Below are positions 25,845 through 34,100 of a stretch of 50,129 nucleotides of DNA, one piece after another. A program made the translations under genes and the position numbers. The stretch is from Planctomycetota bacterium (GTDB taxonomy: Bacteria > Planctomycetota > Planctomycetia > Pirellulales > Pirellulaceae). The number at the start of each line of letters is the position of its first letter. Within the stretch, counting starts at the first letter, position 1. The notes beneath the pieces were generated by a model. It made no database searches, was not told the origin of the DNA, and was given only the letters and a program-made list of their open reading frames with translations. Location of the stretch: positions 1-50,129 of the forward strand of contig JAQBZB010000026.1 in the NCBI GenBank assembly GCA_027622275.1, read 5' to 3'.

Positions 25845-26995
25845 GTGACGACACACTTATCATCGATGACGACGATCGATATTCACGCCTGCGCCTGATC
25901 GCCTGGTGGGACCAAGACAAGTTGGCGGCGGCCAAAGTGCTGGTCGTTGGCGCGGGCGCGCTGGGCAACGAGGTGCTGAAGAATCTCGCGTTGCTGGGAG
26001 TCGGTCGCGTCTACGTTGCCGATTTCGACGAGATCGAGGAATCGAACCTCACCCGTTCCGTGCTCTTTCGGCATCGCGACTGTGGCCGCGCGAAGGCGGA
26101 AGCCGCGGCCGACGCGGTCCGCGACATCAACCCCGATACCAAAGTCGTGCCGATGCTGGCGAACATCATGACGGACGTCGGGCTCGGCTTGTTTCGCGAC
26201 GTCGATGTGGTGATCGGTTGCCTGGACAACCGCGAAGCGCGCCTGTGGGTCAATCGTCAATGCTGGAAAGTCAACACACCGTGGATCGACGGCGGCATTC
26301 AGGAGATCAACGGTGTGGTGAAAGTCTTCGCGCCGCCGGACAGCGCGTGCTACGAATGTGCGATGACCGAGAACGATTACCGGCTGATCAATCTCCGCTA
26401 CAGTTGCCCGCTGCTGCGACGAGAGGACATGCTGGCCGGCAAAGTTCCCACGGCTCCCACGATTTCGTCGATCATCGCCGGGATGCAAGTCCAAGAAGCG
26501 CTCAAGCTGATCCACGGATTGCCGGTTGAATCGGGCACGGCTTGCGTGTTTAACGGGATCACGAACCAGTTTTACAAGACGGCCTTCCAGCGGCGGGAGG
26601 ATTGCCTCAGCCACGAAACCTATCCCGAGGCAGTTGAGCTGCCGTTAGCGGCGAATACACACTCGGCGACCGATCTGTTTGCCGCGCTGGCCGCGAAGTA
26701 TGAGATCGCCGGAGCGATGCGATTGGAGTTGGATCGTGATCTGGTTGTTTCAACATTTTGTGCGCAGTGTCAGGCCGAGCAGCGTATCATGAAGCCGCAG
26801 CAACTGGTCGGCATGAAACACGCGATCTGTCCCGAGTGCGGTCAAACGGCAATGCCTTCGCTGGAACATTCGATTGATTCGGGGTCCGCGTTGGCGAATG
26901 AAACACTGGCGGCACTTGGCATTCCACCGTATGACATCGTCCGCGTTGAGACGTCGATTGGCGAGAAGCTCGTGCTGCTTGCCGATGACATATAG
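25841..26995 (+). CDS. E1-like (ThiF/UBA-type) modifier-activating enzyme
   Basis: The 384-residue protein has the nucleotide-binding Rossmann motif VLVVGAGALGNEV (33-45), the Asp motif VADFDEIEESNLTRSVLF (59-76), a CYEC pair at 170-173, and RYSC at 186-189 followed by KVPTAPTISSIIAGMQVQEALKL (201-223). Cys189 is the best candidate for the thioester Cys. A second four-Cys cluster (CAQC 307-310, CPEC 330-333) forms a probable zinc ribbon, and the last 35 residues may be a small UFD-like module. It should adenylate the trimmed Gly-Gly end of the modifier and pass it to the Cys102 E2. The N-terminus DDTLIIDDDD resembles the tail motifs of the two E2 proteins. It overlaps the JAMM gene by four bases and precedes the next gene by three. 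Confidence 0.92.
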   Translation: MSDDTLIIDDDDRYSRLRLIAWWDQDKLAAAKVLVVGAGALGNEVLKNLALLGVGRVYVADFDEIEESNLTRSVLFRHRDCGRAKAEAAADAVRDINPDTKVVPMLANIMTDVGLGLFRDVDVVIGCLDNREARLWVNRQCWKVNTPWIDGGIQEINGVVKVFAPPDSACYECAMTENDYRLINLRYSCPLLRREDMLAGKVPTAPTISSIIAGMQVQEALKLIHGLPVESGTACVFNGITNQFYKTAFQRREDCLSHETYPEAVELPLAANTHSATDLFAALAAKYEIAGAMRLELDRDLVVSTFCAQCQAEQRIMKPQQLVGMKHAICPECGQTAMPSLEHSIDSGSALANETLAALGIPPYDIVRVETSIGEKLVLLADDI

Positions 26996-26998
26996 CTC

Positions 26999-28369
26999 AT
27001 GACAAACGACCTCGACATCCAATTCGGTGAACTGGCCGAGGCGAAGCCCGAGGTGCGACTGCGTCCCGACGGCAACAAGCACTTCGCGGTCGCTCCGGTC
27101 TACTCGCCCAGCAAGGGTGAATTGCCGGTCTTTGTCGATCTTGATGCGATGCGCGACATGGAAGAACATGCGGTGTCGGATACGGGTGTCGAGCTGGGCG
27201 GCGTGATGCTCGGCGGGCAGTATGAAGACGATCAAGGCCGTCCGTTTGTGTTGGTGACGGACAGCCTGCGAGCGAAGCACTACGAGAGCACCAAGGGAAG
27301 TTTCAAGTTCACGCACGACACGTGGTCGCAGATCACCCGCGAGCGCGACGAGTTTCCCGGCGAGCTGCAGATGGTAGGTTGGTATCACACGCACCCGGAT
27401 TGGGGCGTGTTCCTGTCCGGGATGGACATGTTCATTTGCGACAACTTCTTCAACAAGAAGCTCGACGTCGCGTTGGTCATCGATCCATGCCGGCAGGACC
27501 GCGGCTTTTTTCAGTGGACGGGAAACGCCGAGCAGCGAGTGCGGCGGACGGATGGGTTCTATCTGGTCGCGTCGCGCTTCCGGCAGTATGAATTAGATGA
27601 GTTCGCAACATATTTGGAAGGGAAGGTTGCCATGTCCGGCGATCCGCGGTTTCGTGGTGTGTCTTCTAGCCCCGCTCCGATCATCAACGTCGGCGGCCAG
27701 CCGCCGTGGCAGACCGTGGCGGTGTTGGGAATGCTGACGGTACAGTTCTGTTTCCTCGCGCTGATCGCCCTGCGAATGCTCAGCCCCGCCGAACCACGCG
27801 CGGAATCGCAGCCAGCGAAAGATGTCGCAGCCTTGCAAGCGAGCATCGAACGCCTGGGCGAAGTGCATCGCCGCGAATCGGAAATCGACGCCAAAATCGA
27901 AGTCCTCGATCGCGTCGTCGGCCAATGGGATGGCACGCCCGACGGCGTGTTGCAGTCGCTATCGGAGAAGACGAGCGAGACCAAGGAACTGCGCGAAGGG
28001 TTGCGGGCGCACGAAGCACTCGAGCGGGAGCTGGACGCAAGTGTTGCTGAATTGAAATCGCAACTCGAAGATGCAAAAGGTCGAGAGCGGAGCCTGGAAC
28101 AGGAGATCGCAATATTCCATGCGAAGAGCCGGGACGATCAGGCAGTGCTTGCCGATTTGGAAGCACGACTCGCGGCGCTCGAGAAGCCGAAAGTGACAGC
28201 GGCTGCGACAAGCGACGTTGCTCGTGAATCGAAATGGGATTGGCGATGGATCGCCGGCATCGCCACGACGGTCGTGGCGGCACTCGCCGTAGCCGCCTTT
28301 GCGATTCCGCGGCGTGATCGTGACAATGAAGTCTCGTCCGAGGAATCGGCGGAAGAAACGAATAGCTAA
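26999..28369 (+). CDS. membrane-anchored JAMM metallopeptidase with coiled coil
   Basis: The 456-residue protein has a JAMM domain in residues about 40-205 with Glu65 (VELGGVMLGG), His130, His132, Ser140 and Asp143 (HTHPDWGVFLSGMD), so the active site is intact. A membrane helix follows at about 238-260, then a long coiled coil (about 273-397, charged heptads such as REGLRAHEALERELDASVAE), then a second membrane helix at about 416-436 and a short acidic tail. If the two helices span once each, the peptidase domain and tail are on one side of the membrane and the coiled coil is on the other. It would place deconjugation at the membrane, alongside the two RING-like proteins. The gap to the E1 stop codon is three bases. 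Confidence 0.88.
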   Translation: MTNDLDIQFGELAEAKPEVRLRPDGNKHFAVAPVYSPSKGELPVFVDLDAMRDMEEHAVSDTGVELGGVMLGGQYEDDQGRPFVLVTDSLRAKHYESTKGSFKFTHDTWSQITRERDEFPGELQMVGWYHTHPDWGVFLSGMDMFICDNFFNKKLDVALVIDPCRQDRGFFQWTGNAEQRVRRTDGFYLVASRFRQYELDEFATYLEGKVAMSGDPRFRGVSSSPAPIINVGGQPPWQTVAVLGMLTVQFCFLALIALRMLSPAEPRAESQPAKDVAALQASIERLGEVHRRESEIDAKIEVLDRVVGQWDGTPDGVLQSLSEKTSETKELREGLRAHEALERELDASVAELKSQLEDAKGRERSLEQEIAIFHAKSRDDQAVLADLEARLAALEKPKVTAAATSDVARESKWDWRWIAGIATTVVAALAVAAFAIPRRDRDNEVSSEESAEETNS

Positions 28370-28422
28370 ATGAACAGCGCCGCTTTGGCGGCTGATAGCA
28401 TAATCAAGTTGGTTCACTAACT

Positions 28423-28506
28423 CGTTTAACCGCCAGCCGGAGGCGTGCGATTCCGGAGGCGCGCGATTTCAAGAACGAGCGCACGCCTCCGGCTTGCGGT
28501 TAAACG
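28423..28506. repeat. near-perfect palindrome between the second JAMM gene and the UEV gene
   Basis: Arms of 27 bases at 28423-28449 and 28480-28506 (starting CGTTTAACCGCCAGCCGG) pair with a single mismatch. It lies 53 bases after the stop codon at 28367-28369 and 27 bases before the next start. It could act as an internal terminator or processing site within the operon. Confidence 0.75.
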
Positions 28507-28533
28507 AAGAGGTGTCAATAAGGAACTGATCCA

Positions 28534-29217
28534 GTGTCTGATGACCGAGAGCAACGGCTGATTGCGGAACTCGAAGCCCTGCGGGCATTGAAGAAGACGA
28601 GTTCGATCTTCGATTTCGAAGCGACCGGGGAAGCGCCCGACCGTTATATGATCGTGTTGCGCGGCAACGGGATTACTCGTGACACGTCAGTCAATGCCGA
28701 GATCGAAACGGTCGAATTGCACAAAGTTGAACTGCGTCTGCCCTACTCCTACCCGGAACGCTCGCCCGACATACGCTGGACGACACCAATTTTCCACCCG
28801 AACGTGTCGTACAGCGGCTTCATTGGCGTGAAGGATATTGGCTTGCCGTGGGAAACGGACCTGGGGCTGGACGTCTTGTGCGAGCGGCTTTGGGACGTGG
28901 CTCGGCTGGCGTACATGAACCTCGACGACGCGGCCAATTATTCCGCCAAGACTTGGTTCGAAGACGAATGCCAGATCCAATTGCCTGTCGATCCGCGGCC
29001 GTTGCGCGACAAGAATGCGCCGGCGGGCAGCAACGTCATACGCTACCAGCGAAAGGGAGCCGGCGGCGCGACGCGTGCTGAGCCCCGGCCCGGTCAAGAT
29101 GTCTTCTTCATCGGGGAAGATACCCCGACGCCGGACTTGCCAAAGCCGGTACGTCGAATGCCCGCTCGACGGCCTCCGCCAAATGATAACGACGTGCTTT
29201 ATATTGGAGACGAGTGA
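28534..29217 (+). CDS. E2 variant (UEV-like), catalytic Cys replaced by Gly
   Basis: The 227-residue protein is a paralogue of the active E2: the N-terminal helix SSIFDFEA, PDIRWTTPIFHPN and LPVDPRPLRDK are shared. HPN is at residues 88-90, but the position eight residues after Asn90 is Gly98 (HPNVSYSGFIGV) and no Cys lies in the active-site loop; the only Cys residues are 116 and 146. It therefore cannot form the thioester and resembles eukaryotic UEV proteins such as Mms2, which pair with an active E2. The tail again carries two short acidic-hydrophobic motifs, DVFFIGED at 189-196 and DVLYIGDE at the C-terminus. Start is GTG at 28534 with AAGGA nine bases upstream; the ORF is otherwise in order. 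Confidence 0.88.
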   Translation: MSDDREQRLIAELEALRALKKTSSIFDFEATGEAPDRYMIVLRGNGITRDTSVNAEIETVELHKVELRLPYSYPERSPDIRWTTPIFHPNVSYSGFIGVKDIGLPWETDLGLDVLCERLWDVARLAYMNLDDAANYSAKTWFEDECQIQLPVDPRPLRDKNAPAGSNVIRYQRKGAGGATRAEPRPGQDVFFIGEDTPTPDLPKPVRRMPARRPPPNDNDVLYIGDE

Positions 29218-29223
29218 AGGAAC

Positions 29224-29343
29224 AGAGGTCAGGAGTCAGAGGTCAGTAAGAAGACTGCGTGCTATGGAACCCGAGTCCGTTGCAAAGTAGTGCCGCACTC
29301 GACATGCTGAAGGCTGATCTCTGACTCCTGACCTCTGACCTCT
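29224..29343. repeat. inverted repeat between the UEV gene and the first RING-like gene
   Basis: AGAGGTCAGGAGTCAGAGGT and onward (29224-29246) pairs with 29314-29336 with one mismatch over 23 bases. It begins six bases after the UEV stop codon. The loop (29247-29313) shows no gene. It is the third palindrome inside the modifier locus, of a family different from the others. Confidence 0.75.
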
Positions 29344-29354
29344 GCCTTCCCCTC

Positions 29355-30239
29355 ATGGAATGCCTTCTTGTATTCTTCGCATTGCTCGCATTCGCCACGT
29401 TTACGATACGTGCCGCGGCCGGGGGCGAATCGGGAGGTGAACGCCGACGGAGCTACCAGCAAGTGGCGCGGCAGTTCTCGGGACGTTTCACACCGGGCGG
29501 CTTCTTCGGTCAACCGAATGTCCGTCTTCGCTACGGCGAGACGTTCGCGGTGCTCACGGAAGCCGCTTCGCGAGGTCCGCATCCCGGCCGTTGCACGGAA
29601 CTGAAAATCAATTGGCCCGATACTCGATTCCGCGCCGAGATTGCTTGTTCCCAGGATGCGGAGCGTTCGACGGCATTCGATACCCTGACGACGATCGAGT
29701 CCGGCGACGTGGAGTTTGGTAGCCGCTTTGTGGTCTGCGGGAACGATCGGCAAGAACTCCGCCGCTTTCTGAGTGATGGCGTTCGCTGGCAGATCACTCG
29801 GCTGTCGAGATTGTCGCGCGACGGGCAACTTTACATCGCGGTCGGTCGTGGTCATCTTTGTATTCAGAAGCTGCAGCCGTTCCGGTCATCCGCAGCGTTG
29901 CAGGTGTTCATCGAGCTCTTCTTCGATCTCTACGACCAAGCCATGATGACGCGGGCGGTTGGGATCGAGTTCATCGAGAACAGCGAAGCCGCTACGCTGG
30001 AGCATGTGATCTGCAAAGTCTGCGGCGAGGAGATCGAAGGGCACGAGATGGTGTATTGCCAACGCTGCAAGACGCCGCATCACGGCGACTGTTGGCAGTA
30101 TTCCGGCTCCTGCTCGGTCTACGGCTGTTTGGAAAAGAATTTCCGGCGGCCGCAACCCGCCTCGGCAACCAATCAGCCGCACACGAACTCGGATGGTCAC
30201 GCGGCAAAACATCGGCGAGCCGAGGAGCCTCTGTCGTGA
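29355..30239 (+). CDS. membrane-anchored protein with prokaryotic RING-like zinc finger (candidate E3), first copy
   Basis: The 294-residue protein begins with a membrane helix (LLVFFALLAFATFTI), followed by a region of about 180 residues with alternating strands (INWPDTRFRAEIAC, GSRFVVCGNDRQELRRFLSDG) that I do not recognise. It ends in a binuclear zinc finger: Cys220-x2-Cys223, Cys235-x2-Cys238, His242/243 and Cys246, Cys253 and Cys258. This fits the prokaryotic RING finger family, whose members were proposed as E3 ligases because they occur beside E1/E2/JAB genes. A basic, disordered tail of about 30 residues follows. It overlaps the next gene by one base (TGATG). Confidence 0.85.
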   Translation: MECLLVFFALLAFATFTIRAAAGGESGGERRRSYQQVARQFSGRFTPGGFFGQPNVRLRYGETFAVLTEAASRGPHPGRCTELKINWPDTRFRAEIACSQDAERSTAFDTLTTIESGDVEFGSRFVVCGNDRQELRRFLSDGVRWQITRLSRLSRDGQLYIAVGRGHLCIQKLQPFRSSAALQVFIELFFDLYDQAMMTRAVGIEFIENSEAATLEHVICKVCGEEIEGHEMVYCQRCKTPHHGDCWQYSGSCSVYGCLEKNFRRPQPASATNQPHTNSDGHAAKHRRAEEPLS

Positions 30240-31099
30240 TGGATTCGCTGGAACATTTTTCGTTCTTCGGCGTCGCACTGTTGATCGGTGTGTGTATCGT
30301 CGCTTTTCAATGGCATGCCACGCGTCGAGTTAATGCTGTGTATCAACGGCTGGCAAAGCGTTTTCAAGGTCACTGCAACGTGACCGGCCTGTGGGCGCAA
30401 CCGACCGTGAACTTTGTTTTTAGGCAGGCGTACGTTTTGTTGGATCTTCAGTATTCGCGGCGGAACCGGCAGAAGTGCTCTACGCAGTTGCGCATCAGTT
30501 GGCCTAACTGTCACTTTCGTTGCGAGGTCTACCCAGCGACCGCGCTGTCGCGAGTTGCTGGTTTGTTGGGGATGCGCGATGTCGAGATCGGCTCGCCGCG
30601 CTTCGATGCGGACTACGTCATCACGGGCAGCGATGTTGGGGAGTTGCGCGAGTTTTTCACGCCGGCTGTCCAAGAGTGTATTGAGAGTCTTCGGGATTTG
30701 GGCGGGAATATGCGATCGTTTTGCTGTTACGGCCCAGACGATCCGCCTCGCGCGCGGGACATCTACTTTGCGGCGGGCGGCGGCCAATTGCTGATCAAGA
30801 AACGCGGCTTGATCCGCGAGTACGAGCAACTTGAGCGATTCGTCTCGCTCGCGCTCGAACTTTACGATCAAGCGACACGAGCCTCCACTGAAGGCATCGA
30901 ATTCGTGGGGACAATTCCGAAGGCCAAGCTCAGCCTGAAAGAAGTGATTTGCCAGGTCTGCGGCGAGCCCGTCAAGCTCGATGCGGTCTTCTGCCGCTCG
31001 TGCAAGACGCCGCATCACAAAGACTGCTGGGAGTATTACGGCGCTTGCTCAACGTACGGCTGCGGGCAACGGCGGTATCTGGTGCAACGCTCGCGGTAA
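30239..31099 (+). CDS. membrane-anchored protein with prokaryotic RING-like zinc finger (candidate E3), second copy
   Basis: The 286-residue protein is a tandem paralogue of the previous gene product: an N-terminal membrane helix (FFGVALLIGVCIVAF), the same middle domain (for instance RLAKRFQGHCNVTGLWAQP against QVARQFSGRFTPGGFFGQP) and the same C-terminal finger with Cys238, 241, 252, 255, His259/260, Cys263, 270 and 275. A GTG at 30236 is an alternative start one codon upstream. It is the last gene of the modifier locus; a perfect palindrome begins at the last base of its stop codon region. Having two anchored ligase candidates with one modifier suggests different target sets or a heterodimer. 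Confidence 0.85.
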   Translation: MDSLEHFSFFGVALLIGVCIVAFQWHATRRVNAVYQRLAKRFQGHCNVTGLWAQPTVNFVFRQAYVLLDLQYSRRNRQKCSTQLRISWPNCHFRCEVYPATALSRVAGLLGMRDVEIGSPRFDADYVITGSDVGELREFFTPAVQECIESLRDLGGNMRSFCCYGPDDPPRARDIYFAAGGGQLLIKKRGLIREYEQLERFVSLALELYDQATRASTEGIEFVGTIPKAKLSLKEVICQVCGEPVKLDAVFCRSCKTPHHKDCWEYYGACSTYGCGQRRYLVQRSR

Positions 31100-31172
31100 G
31101 GGGTCGGGAGTCTTTTTCGGGCGAGCGATTCTCCGATGCTAAGTCCTTGGGCCGAAAAAGACTCCCGACCCC
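31100..31172. terminator. 21-bp perfect palindrome between convergent genes, probable bidirectional terminator
   Basis: GGGGTCGGGAGTCTTTTTCG and onward (31100-31120) is the exact reverse complement of 31152-31172. It starts at the base after the stop codon of the second RING-like gene and lies just past the 3' end of the convergent VIT/vWA gene (31199). Each arm includes a five-base T or A run, so it could stop transcription both ways. Confidence 0.65.
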
Positions 31173-31198
31173 GTTCGCCCGCATCCACATCGCCATTA

Positions 31199-34100
31199 CT
31201 ACTTGATCACGACCGTCGTCAGTTCGCGTTTCTCCTTCTGATCGCTCAGCGTGACGGTTTTCTTTCCAACTTGCTCCTGCTTGTCGCCGAAGTCTTTGTA
31301 AACCGTGATATAGACCTTGGTGCGGACCTTCGTGCGGTTCGCGTCGCTGCCGAAGTAGTTCGCCATGATCTTGTAGCTGCCGGGCTTGGCTTTGGGCAAC
31401 GTGTACATCTCGGGGCCCAGTCCCTCGGTGACGTCGCGCGTGACGTGCCCGCCGATGCGGGTCGTTGGGTGATCGTAAAAACATTCTTCGCCGGTCGGTT
31501 CCAAGACGTGCAAGTCGACATCCGTGCGGTCGGTGTTCCACATCATCGTGACCACGAGATCCGCTTGCTTGATGGGCGTTTGCCCGGCCAGTGATTCCAG
31601 CCGAGCCGTGGCATACTCGGGCGCGTGGCTCGACAATTCGCCTCGGTCGATCCGCCGCAACAGCCGCAGATACTCGACGCCCGCGATGTCGCGGATGTCT
31701 TTGTAGCGGTCGTGCCAGTGAGCGTTCAACGCCACTTCGTAGTAGACCATCGCCAAATCGGCATGACCGATGTCGCTTAGACACTGCGCCATCGCGATGT
31801 ACGATTGTGGTTCGTAAGGCCGCATCGAGGCGACTCGCCGCAGCAGCGGGAACGCTTGACCGCCCAGTCCCCACTCGATGGCCGAATACGCCACGTCGCG
31901 TGTCAACACGGGATCGCCCGGATTCTGTTCGATCAAGCTGCTCAGCGTCCGCAGTCCGTCGGCGGCACCCTGTTTCTCGTGGCGCAGATTGGCTTGAGTC
32001 GTCACGGAGTCGTATTCGAGCTTGCCGCTGTCCAGTTGCAAGATGAACTCCTTGGGCAACTCGCCGCGCTCGTGCGACTTGCAGATCAGCCGCGGCGGTT
32101 CGACTTCAAAGGCGTCTTGCGGCAAGCGGTCGATCACCAGCCGCAAGGCCGTCGGCAGCTCGAATTGGAAACCGGGCGTGCTTTGAAGCTTGCCGAGCCA
32201 AGCGACGACGCCAGCCTTGGCGTCGGCCAGCTGTGCCGCCAACTCGTCGAGCTTCTTCGTGATCAGGCCCGCAGGCGGAGTGCTGCGCACGACGAACAAG
32301 TCGTCTTCCGGCTTGATGTTGAAACGCTGATAGTCGGCTTCGCTATCCAGCATCAGCAGCGAGCAGGTTTTCCCCGTGACGCGGAAGTGGCGGGCATAGG
32401 CGATCGACACGTCTTCCAACGAGCTGCCCAGGTCTTCCAACTGGCCGACGGCAACTTGTCCGTAGGCTCGCGCGGCGAGATCCGATTCCACCACCCGCTC
32501 GACTTTGACGTCAAGGTGAGTCACTTCGTCGCCCCGCGAAACTTTCAGCATCACCTCCGCGTCGGGCTCGCCGCGTCCCACGATCAACAGCGACTGGCCG
32601 GGATAGATATGCCGCGGCCGGCCCGCGACCAGCAAATCCGATCCGCCGGCCATCGAAACATCGACCAGTTTCCACGGACGGCTGCGATGTGCCGTCGCGG
32701 CGGCAGCGACTTCGTCCTCGTTCACAATCGAGAACACCGCGCCGCCGGTTTCGCGAGCCAGATGTTCGAGCGTCGCGGTCGACGTTCCCGCCATTCCGGT
32801 CTTGTAAGCGAACAGCGTCTGTCCCGCCGCGAAACTCTTGCTCAACGGATGCACGTTCATTTCGCCCCAGGTCGCGGCCCCGTCGCTGAGCAGAAAAAGA
32901 TCGCGCGGAGCCGTCTTGTCTTCATCCTTTGCGGCCCACGACGGCGAGGTTGCCTCGCGCAACGCTTGGTGCAGGTCGGTGGCTCCTTCCAGCGAGAGCG
33001 AATGGCAATAGGTCATCAAGGCATCGACATTTTCCGTCGTGTTGTCGACATCGGCTTCCTTCCACCAATGCGAGTCGATGTTGAAGAACAGCACGGAGAA
33101 TTGTCCCATCGTGTCGCGGTTCTTCGTGAGCGTTGCTTCCATCAGGTTCAGCCATACATTGAACTTGTCGGGCCGCGAGCTGAGCGATGTATCGACGAGG
33201 AAAGTCGCCCGCTCGGCTCCTGACTGCATCTCGCCTCCGTCAAGCTTGGGCGTGACGCGAGCGGCGAAGAAGTCGCCGGCCTGGGGATCTTGACCCTTGA
33301 GCAACACCGGGCCGGTGCCTGAGAACCGAAGTTCGACGGTACTATCCTTGATCTGGTCGAAGTGGTAATAAGCACGACCGCTCGACACAAAAGGACGTGT
33401 CGTCGGCTGGATGTCGGCGGTGGTGCCGGGCAATGCCGAGACGTTGAGGTCGACCATGCATTGCGCGACGTCTTCAGGCAGATCGAGCTGATAGACCATG
33501 TCGTCGCCGACTTGCTGCAGATTGACGTCGTATCCCACGACGATGCGATGCAGCTTGCTGGGCATCAGCGGGAAGACGCGGGCGTTGAACATGCCCGCGC
33601 CGGACCATTCGACCAGCGCCGGGTCGACGCGACGCCGCACGGTCTCGCTGTAGGCATGAGCCGCCTTCTCGCGCGGGACGACGCGAGCTTCTTTCACCTT
33701 GCTCCAACTGCCTTCGCGGGCTGCGAGAATCCCCTTGGGACTCAAACCAGCCGTGCGGACCAACTCGCCGTTCAGAAAACCCTTGCTGGCCAGTTGATCG
33801 ACTTGCGGGCGATATTCGTAAGCCGACTCGCCGAACGCGAAGTAGTACAACGACGCATCATCGGGGAGCCGCAACTTGAAGTTCCCTTCCAGTTGCCGTC
33901 CGCGATCGTTGAAGTAATACAAATCCAACAGCACCCGCGCCCGAAACCCATCCACCATCACATTGGCCTGCATCCCTTCCATCAGCAGCTCGTCGCGGTT
34001 GCCGATGATCAGACGTGAGGCGTTCGGCGTCGCTTGAGCGCGCCGCCAGGTTTGTTTGGGAGCAGCCGGCGCGTATTCGGCAAGCTCTTGTGCGTCCATA

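Noticed and set aside
28370-28430. 16-codon ATG frame after the second JAMM gene
   Set aside because: Too short, no ribosome site, and it runs toward the palindrome.
31805-33223. Long plus-strand open frame inside the VIT/vWA gene
   Set aside because: It is antisense to clear VIT/vWA coding sequence and has low-complexity composition without motifs.
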